Assembly: GCA_964590395.1 (NCBI GenBank)
Contig: CAZPVT010000032.1
Location: 8,159 to 72,158, forward strand
Direction of reading: 5' to 3'
Source of the DNA: JAOABP01 sp964590395
GTDB taxonomy: Bacteria; Hydrothermota; Tepidihabitantia; Tepidihabitantales; Tepidihabitantaceae
DNA length: 64,000 nt
Shown here: positions 59,732 through 64,000 of the stretch, piece after piece
Numbering within the stretch: the stretch's first letter is position 1
Layout of the letters: every line of letters begins with the position of its first letter
Notes under the pieces: model-generated
Told to the model about the DNA's origin: nothing
Databases searched by the model: none
Seen by the model: the letters and a program-made list of their open reading frames with translations, nothing else
Translations under genes and position numbers: made by a program

Positions 59732-60124
59732 TTACTCCTTTGGTGCTGGGGTTGATTTCACCTTAATTACTCCGGAGGTCTTCCTTGGTCCTTTCCGGGT
59801 ACGGGCATTGGTTCGGGTTCGCTGACCCCGTACCGGCAACCTTGCCCGGTGGCGTGCGCCCCGGTAACAACCGATCTCCATCAAACGTTTGATATTTCCC
59901 GTTACATCAGCCCGTAGTTCCCCTTCGACCTTGAAACCGCTTTCAATCACCTGGCGGATTTTTGCCAGCTCCTCATCGCTCAACTGACCTACCCGTTTAT
60001 TCGGATCAATCCCGGTTTGAGATAAAATCCGCTGTGCAGATACACGCCCGATCCCATAGATCAAGGGCAGGGCGTAAAGCACCTTCTTGCCATCTGGTAA
60101 GTCAACACCAACAATTCGTGCCAC
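59732..60124 (-). CDS. rpsM: Ribosomal protein uS13
   Basis: 130 residues. MARIVGVDLPDGKKVLYALPLIYGIGRVSAQRIL, then GCYRGARHRARLPVRGQRTRTNARTRKGPRKT. The first gene of the ribosomal part; the usual rpmJ/infA neighbours are absent, the upstream gene being the IMP cyclohydrolase. GTG start after CAGGAGGATAA. Confidence 0.98.
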   Translation of the reverse strand: MARIVGVDLPDGKKVLYALPLIYGIGRVSAQRILSQTGIDPNKRVGQLSDEELAKIRQVIESGFKVEGELRADVTGNIKRLMEIGCYRGARHRARLPVRGQRTRTNARTRKGPRKTSGVIKVKSTPAPKE

Positions 60125-60180
60125 TTATCCTCCTGAATGATTGTAACTTCCTTTTTAACAATTAAACGAAATTAATATAA

Positions 60181-60210
60181 ATTATACTAAAATTTATCCC
60201 CACCTGTCAA
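60181..60210 (-). promoter_or_regulatory. Promoter of the rpsM ribosomal operon
   Basis: Minus strand perfect TTGACA (60205-60210), 18 bp, perfect TATAAT (60181-60186). The -35 and spacer lie in the 3' end of the IMP cyclohydrolase gene. The leader of about 50 bases is AT-rich and ends in CAGGAGGATAA. Confidence 0.75.
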
Positions 60211-60759
60211 CAACTGCCTGAGATACTCTCTGATCGCCTCATCATACTTGCTCGTGACCTCAAAACTCTTGATCGCCAGTTCCAATCGCAGCCGTTCACT
60301 CACCTGTCCATACTCCCGCAACTGGGCAATCACCAGCGGATAATATTCAGGCGCGGGCACCGGCGTAACAAACCGCCAGTTCTTGGCTGCAGCACGCAAC
60401 AAAGTAACACCGCCGATGTCAATCAACTCCACCATCTCCGGAAGTTTCAATCCCTGCTTCACACCCGCGCTGAACGGATAGAGATTACAGACCACCACAT
60501 CAATCAACTCCTGCACCTCATCCTCTCTCATTGACAGAATTCCTGCTGCCACCTTCGGATGGATGGTCTTCACCCTACCCCGCAAAATTTCTGGTGCTCT
60601 GGTCCACGCTGAAATCTCCATTACCTCAATCCCCTCTTGGCGCAAAAAATCCGCGGACTTAGCAGTTGACAGAATCCCCAGCCCGGATTCGCTCAAAACC
60701 CTTGCCAACTCCGCAACACCGCTCTTATCCCAGACCGAAATTAACGCCCAGCGCCGCAC
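60187..60759 (-). CDS. Stand-alone IMP cyclohydrolase (PurH N-terminal, MGS-like domain)
   Basis: 190 residues corresponding only to the IMP cyclohydrolase half of bifunctional PurH: ALISVWDKSGVAELARVL, GILSTAKSADFLRQEGIEV, GRVKTIHPKVAAGIL, DVVVCNLYPF and ELIDIGGVTLLRAAAKNW. The protein stops after the first domain and no AICAR transformylase follows, since ribosomal genes begin 63 bases later. It therefore catalyses only the last ring closure (FAICAR to IMP), and formylation must be done by another enzyme. GTG start three bases after apgM. Confidence 0.88.
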   Translation of the reverse strand: MRRWALISVWDKSGVAELARVLSESGLGILSTAKSADFLRQEGIEVMEISAWTRAPEILRGRVKTIHPKVAAGILSMREDEVQELIDVVVCNLYPFSAGVKQGLKLPEMVELIDIGGVTLLRAAAKNWRFVTPVPAPEYYPLVIAQLREYGQVSERLRLELAIKSFEVTSKYDEAIREYLRQLLTGGDKF

Positions 60760-60762
60760 TAC

Positions 60763-61980
60763 TTACGCTCCAAACTTTCCTAACCGCAACGCGTAGGCAA
60801 GCAGCATCGGCAACAACTCCTGTCCGTAAATCACCCCCAAACTGCCACGGATACAAGCCCGCTCTCCGAACTCCTCAGCATAGGAATGGGGACGAATATA
60901 ACGGGAATGCAAAAGTAAAGGGACCGAATGCCAGGAGTGGCTCCTTAAAACCGCGGGTGTTGAATGGTCGCCGGTGATACAGAGAACATCAAAATTCATC
61001 TTCGTCAGCCTCGGCACAATCCGCTCGTCAAACTGCTCCAGAAGTTCGACCTTCCTCTCAAAATCACCATCCTCGCCTGCCTGGTCAAACTCCTTAAAAT
61101 GCAGATAGAAAAAGTCAAACCGGTCAAAATTCTCTTCTACTGTGCTAACCTCTGAATCCCAGTTATCACCGCAGGACAAAACCTCCATCCCCAAAAGTCT
61201 GGCGATACCCCGGTACATCGGAAAGCCAGCAACCGCACCCGCACGCAAACGGTACCTCTCAGGAAAACTGGGCAATTTGGGAGGCAGTGCCAACCCTCTT
61301 AAAAGAACATAATTTGCCCGCTCCCTTCCCTTTAGCACCTCAGCAGTCAGCTCAATAAACCGATTTGCAATCCGTGCTGACCTCTCCGCCTCCGACTCTA
61401 GCGCCTCTATCCGCGCTGGCATTTTCCCCTCCTTACCCGGATCAGAATCGGTCAACCCATCTGCAAGCCCCGGACCGGAAAAGATCACCACAAAACGGTG
61501 CCCCTTACCTGCCTTAATTGTCACCCTCACATCATCAATCCGCTCAATTTTCTCCTGCAGAAGGGCACAGAGTTCCTGACACTCCTGATCACTCATCCGA
61601 TCCCCGTCTCTCTTTGCCCGCCGGTCAGTGATCACTCCGCTACTGTCCACCGTGGCAAAATTTGCCCGGGCACACAGGTCATCAGGACCCGGCTCCAGAC
61701 CCAAACCCAGCACCTCGAGCACACCCCTGCCCACCTCATATTGCAATGGATCATAACCGAACAAAGCGAGATGCGCCGCACCTGACCCTGGTGTAACACC
61801 CCGAGCAATCGGCACCAGAAGTCCCAAAGATGAGTTAACTGCCAGCCGGTCAAGATTCGGCACCCAGGCGCTTTCCAGTTCGGTCTTATCATTCAAAGGC
61901 AGACCGCCCAGCCCATCAAGGATAACTAACAGAATCTTCTTATCATTAGGTTCAATTGGGACGCGCTGATAATCAAACAC
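60763..61980 (-). CDS. apgM: Archaeal-type cofactor-independent phosphoglycerate mutase
   Basis: Interconverts 3- and 2-phosphoglycerate. Alkaline-phosphatase superfamily with LLVILDGLGGLPL (first metal Asp), the serine nucleophile region ARGVTPGSGAAHLALFGYDP, RANFATVDSSGVITDRRA, FSGPGLADGLTDSDPGKEG and C-terminal LCITGDHSTPAVLRSHSWHSVPLLL. The start is taken as the GTG at 61980, 6 bases after the -10 box; the TTG at 61998 lies inside the promoter. About 405 residues, normal for ApgM. Confidence 0.92.
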   Translation of the reverse strand: MFDYQRVPIEPNDKKILLVILDGLGGLPLNDKTELESAWVPNLDRLAVNSSLGLLVPIARGVTPGSGAAHLALFGYDPLQYEVGRGVLEVLGLGLEPGPDDLCARANFATVDSSGVITDRRAKRDGDRMSDQECQELCALLQEKIERIDDVRVTIKAGKGHRFVVIFSGPGLADGLTDSDPGKEGKMPARIEALESEAERSARIANRFIELTAEVLKGRERANYVLLRGLALPPKLPSFPERYRLRAGAVAGFPMYRGIARLLGMEVLSCGDNWDSEVSTVEENFDRFDFFYLHFKEFDQAGEDGDFERKVELLEQFDERIVPRLTKMNFDVLCITGDHSTPAVLRSHSWHSVPLLLHSRYIRPHSYAEEFGERACIRGSLGVIYGQELLPMLLAYALRLGKFGA

Positions 61981-61986
61981 ATAATT

Positions 61987-62014
61987 ATCATACCCCAAAC
62001 ATCAACCCTGTCAA
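61987..62014 (-). promoter_or_regulatory. Leaderless promoter of apgM
   Basis: Minus strand perfect TTGACA (62009-62014), 16 bp, TATGAT (61987-61992), 6 bases to the GTG at 61980. The only other in-frame start, TTG at 61998, overlaps the spacer. Confidence 0.75.
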
Positions 62015-62062
62015 ATCTAATTACCACCAACCAACCAGCCGGTCAAAATAAAACCCCGACGC

Positions 62063-62848
62063 TCACCTCAGACCGGCTTTAACATCATGCAAAATCCTTC
62101 CCGCCCGCGAAATCCTCTTCGCCCGCACTCCAAACTTCCGCTTATACCCATCCGCAACGTTATTCTTAATATCAAACTCTGCCAGATCCCCATCTGCCCA
62201 GGCACGCACCGCCTGCTCATAATAATCCAGCCAGGACCGCCGGTCCTTTGCCTCCTCCTCAACCAGCGACAAAAAATCCCGCGCTACCGAATAAGCGGAA
62301 TTCACTCTCAGCCCAATCAGACCTGGATACTTCAAAAACCCCTGCAACCGGGCAAGACTCTCCCGCGCACTCTTCACCCCTGCCTCGGCACTCTCTCCCA
62401 CCACCTTCGCCACTCCAATCCGCTGCAAAATCTCCTTTAGATTCTCCTCCCGCAAACTTATCGCGTTAACCATTGCCTCTGCCCTCTGCCACTGCTCAAT
62501 TGCCCGACCGACACTGGCGTCAATCATCGTCACCAGCGCCTCTGCCTCCCTCATCACCGCCAACTCATCCTGCTTTCCTGCTTCTTCTGGCTCAACCTGC
62601 CGCACCCGCTCAACTGGCTTTGCCCCCTCAGGCACCAACACCTGTTCAGAAACCCGCCTCCCCTCCTCGGACATATTGACATTCACAATTTTACTCGGCA
62701 GAAAAATCATCCACACCAGCGCGATCACCATCGCGCCCAGTGTAAAATAAAGCACCCAGCGGCGAAACCGGGCAAGTTTTTCCAGCCGTTTCAGATCCGG
62801 TTCAAACCTCAAAGGTTCGGGCTTCTGTGGTGGTGAACTCTGTTCCAT
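62063..62848 (-). CDS. Single-pass membrane protein with periplasmic coiled coil
   Basis: 261 residues from ATG 62848 (TAGGGAG upstream). Cytoplasmic Pro/Lys-rich N-terminus, one membrane helix at about 31-50 (WVLYFTLGAMVIALVWMIFL), then a long Glu/Arg/Ala-rich helical region to about 200 and a basic C-terminus (GYKRKFGVRAKRISRAGRIL). No recognised family. The topology is reminiscent of small envelope-tethering or division-associated coiled-coil proteins, but that is only a shape argument. Confidence 0.65.
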   Translation of the reverse strand: MEQSSPPQKPEPLRFEPDLKRLEKLARFRRWVLYFTLGAMVIALVWMIFLPSKIVNVNMSEEGRRVSEQVLVPEGAKPVERVRQVEPEEAGKQDELAVMREAEALVTMIDASVGRAIEQWQRAEAMVNAISLREENLKEILQRIGVAKVVGESAEAGVKSARESLARLQGFLKYPGLIGLRVNSAYSVARDFLSLVEEEAKDRRSWLDYYEQAVRAWADGDLAEFDIKNNVADGYKRKFGVRAKRISRAGRILHDVKAGLR

Positions 62849-62868
62849 AATCAACTCCCTAGTGTATA

Positions 62869-62897
62869 AAGATATTAACACATACTGCGACTGTCAA
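62869..62897 (-). promoter_or_regulatory. Promoter of the coiled-coil membrane protein gene
   Basis: Minus strand perfect TTGACA (62892-62897), 17 bp, TATCTT (62869-62874); leader with TAGGGAG seven bases before the ATG. Confidence 0.5.
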
Positions 62898-63350
62898 GTT
62901 TTTAATCTCGCCAGAACCAACCACGGCGTCGCTCACAACTCAGCCCGCCATAATCAACACGCCCGCATAGATCAATATCAAACCCCTCATCCCGCTACTT
63001 CAATCACTCCCGTCCACCAGCCCTGCCAGAACAAAAACCAACATCAAACTCTGAACCGATAACCTCACCCAAACCAAAACTCAGCCCACAACCACCAACT
63101 CAACCCTGCCCAGACCCCCAACTATTACCCGGCTGGAGATGACAACGAAAACCCTCGGGGATACCGTATAGGGGATGGGGTCAAAAAATCGGCAAAAACC
63201 GGGCTAAAAATCTATATTTCAATAACTTAAGTCCCAAAATCGCCCTACCAAAAATTTAACCTAAAGGTTAAAAAATCGCCGCACCCTCCTGCGTATCAAA
63301 CTACACCCGGACATAACAACACTTTAATTGCCCTGTTATCATTTATAATT
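62898..63350. other. Non-coding region, G-poor on the plus strand
   Basis: About 450 bases without a credible gene. The first 220 bases on the plus strand are rich in C and A with very little G (runs such as CCCACAACCACCAACTCAACC), giving several meaningless short frames on both strands. An 8-bp inverted repeat lies at 63255-63272. A T/A-rich segment follows. It looks like decayed sequence or a spacer at the edge of a restriction-modification island; I see no RNA gene. Confidence 0.6.
63255..63272. repeat. Short perfect inverted repeat
   Basis: TTTAACCT-AA-AGGTTAAA, an 8-bp stem with 2-base loop, flanked by A-runs on both sides. Not a classic intrinsic terminator because no long T-run follows on either strand. 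Confidence 0.45.
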
Positions 63351-63375
63351 ATACATACAAAGCGCTTTGATGTAT
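63351..63375. promoter_or_regulatory. Palindromic operator abutting the restriction-modification promoter
   Basis: The core CAAAGCGCTTTG (63358-63369) is a perfect 12-bp palindrome, extended by ATACAT(A) on the left and ATGTAT on the right to give a 25-bp near-perfect dyad. Its last base is the first base of the TTGACA -35 box, a position suited to a repressor or controller protein. The left half ATACATACAAAG recurs at 63446-63457. Confidence 0.65.
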
Positions 63376-63402
63376 TGACAGCAAACTTTCTTAGAGTATT
63401 AT
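63375..63402 (+). promoter_or_regulatory. Promoter of the restriction-modification gene
   Basis: Perfect TTGACA (63375-63380), 16 bp, TATTAT (63397-63402); about 26-base leader to the ATG at 63435. No strong ribosome binding site (CAAGAAAATATG). Confidence 0.7.
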
Positions 63403-63434
63403 TACGAAACAACTCAAGAAAATATGACCCGCAA

Positions 63435-64000
63435 ATGTTAAACCAATACATACAAAGAGTCTCAGACCTGTTGAATCGCGGTGACGCCCGGGAGGAAAGT
63501 TTCTACCCCAGTCTTGAATGGTTATTAAAACAGTGGGCTGAATCTGCAGGCAAAATCTGTATTCAGGTTACCACCTGCCCCAAGAAAACCGAGGCGGGCA
63601 ATCCCGATTTCCGTATCTGGGACGGTAAACAGCATATTATTGGCTATATTGAAGCCAAGTCACCAACAGTTGAGCATTTAAACCAGATTGAGGAAACCGA
63701 ACAATTAAAGCGGTATCTCCATACCTTTCCCAATCTGATTTTAACCAACTTCTTTGAATTCCGACTTTATCGTAATGGCAGGATGATTGAACGTGCACTA
63801 CTCGGCAGGCAATTTGTTGCCCGTAAACTTAAGATTGCTCCACCGGTGGAACAAAAAGAAAATTTTCTCAAATTACTCGAGAAGTTCTTTGCCTTCTCCC
63901 TGCCCAAAGTCTATAATGCGGAGACCCTGGCAAAGGAACTGGCAAAACGGACCAGGTTTCTGCGCGATGAGGTAGTGCTTGAGCAGATAACAGGCGAAGA
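63435..64000 (+). CDS. N-terminal part of a restriction-modification enzyme (PD-(D/E)XK nuclease domain)
   Basis: Open to the window end, at least 188 residues; begins MLNQYIQRVSDLLNRGDAREESFYPSLEWLL. The stretch NPDFRIWDGKQHIIGYIEAKSP gives PD (57-58), x14, E73-x-K75, a PD-(D/E)XK nuclease site. TEQLKRYLHTFPNLILTNFFEFRLYRNG is the typical continuation seen in single-chain Type IIG/Type ISP restriction-modification enzymes, whose N6-adenine methylase domain should lie beyond 64000. The gene is behind a strong promoter and a palindromic operator, and codes in the reverse direction to the neighbouring housekeeping operons, consistent with an acquired defence gene. Confidence 0.8.
   Translation, partial: MLNQYIQRVSDLLNRGDAREESFYPSLEWLLKQWAESAGKICIQVTTCPKKTEAGNPDFRIWDGKQHIIGYIEAKSPTVEHLNQIEETEQLKRYLHTFPNLILTNFFEFRLYRNGRMIERALLGRQFVARKLKIAPPVEQKENFLKLLEKFFAFSLPKVYNAETLAKELAKRTRFLRDEVVLEQITGE
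63446..63457 (+). repeat. Second copy of the operator half-site ATACATACAAAG
   Basis: The 12-base word at 63351-63362 is repeated exactly here, inside codons 4-8 of the restriction-modification gene. The spacing is 95 bp, about nine helical turns. It could be an auxiliary operator for autoregulation. Confidence 0.45.

Noticed and set aside
61981..61998. Longer TTG-started apgM
   Set aside because: The TTG lies within the promoter spacer, so it cannot be in the transcript.
62862..63062. 66-residue frame in the G-poor intergenic region
   Set aside because: Overlaps a promoter on the other strand, has odd His/Gln/Asn-rich composition caused by base skew, and no ribosome site.
63255..63272. Intrinsic terminator
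   Set aside because: The stem is AT-rich with a 2-base loop and no T-run on either strand, so it is listed only as an inverted repeat.
1..64000. CRISPR array, tRNA, rRNA or insertion sequence
   Set aside because: I looked for regularly spaced repeats, tRNA T-loop signatures and transposase genes in the gaps and found none; gaps are mostly too short.

Overview
The window looks like a stretch of a compact genome from an uncultured diderm, probably thermophilic bacterium. LptD, LpxB, ExbB/ExbD/TonB, several PorV/PQ-type beta-barrels and an outer-membrane-type metalloprotease indicate an outer membrane with LPS. Four proteins end in FlgD-like or T9SS-like Ig/sorting modules, as is common in FCB-type lineages and in candidate division WOR-3 (Stahlbacteria). 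DUF763, ApgM, FolE2 and a short-chain threonine dehydrogenase fit such a lineage. The taxonomic guess is inference; no rRNA or tRNA gene is visible. Genes are tightly packed, with many ATGA/GTGA overlaps.

Layout. 0-5.6 kb: a small orphan ORF, then a minus-strand operon fabD - half-size UPF0016 - truD - secreted gluzincin/propeller/barrel protein. 5.6-14.5 kb: a 9-kb minus-strand operon with an Ig/FlgD secreted protein, a PorV-like protein with FlgD tail, a large TPR protein, ExbB, two ExbD, TonB and a small OmpA/FlgD-like protein, which reads like one envelope-spanning energised machine. 14.5-17.7 kb: comEC and a PorV-like protein. 17.8-28.3 kb: a plus-strand series with etfA, two Fe-S proteins, a fumarate-reductase-like flavoprotein and an acyl-CoA dehydrogenase, followed by pbp1A, a MagIII-like glycosylase, lptD and maf. 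28-38 kb: envelope and housekeeping genes (lipoprotein, GT-C transferase, tdh-folE2-GATase, PEBP-DUF6125-radC, two ABC permeases, secreted hydrolase). 38-49.5 kb: xseAB with hbd, purQ with an HcnA/HcnB-like redox pair, YfhO, DPPR synthase, lpxB, a frameshifted class II aldolase, an RNA methyltransferase. 49.5-55.1 kb: RsmB/F methyltransferase with a separate PUA-like protein, DUF763, a frameshifted PHP phosphatase, two barrel proteins. 55.1-62 kb: the alpha ribosomal operon (rpsM-rpsK-rpsD-rpoA-rplQ) with panD, a LytR_C protein, rsfS, ptsN and a zinc ribbon downstream, and apgM plus a stand-alone IMP cyclohydrolase upstream. 62-64 kb: a coiled-coil membrane protein, a G-poor intergenic region, and the start of a restriction-modification enzyme behind a palindromic operator.

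Regulation is unusually legible. About twenty promoters of the form TTGACN - 16 bp (sometimes 17-18) - TATAAT-like can be read directly. At about ten of them the start codon lies only 5-9 bases past the -10 box with no Shine-Dalgarno, so those genes are probably translated from leaderless mRNAs, while other promoter-proximal genes and most genes inside operons carry ordinary GGAG-type sites. This pattern corrects several start codons.

The most interesting systems are the leaderless promoter class, the EtfA/Fe-S/fumarate-reductase-like/acyl-CoA dehydrogenase cluster without EtfB or membrane anchor, and the Ton/Exb operon in which one ExbD paralogue has lost its transmembrane aspartate.
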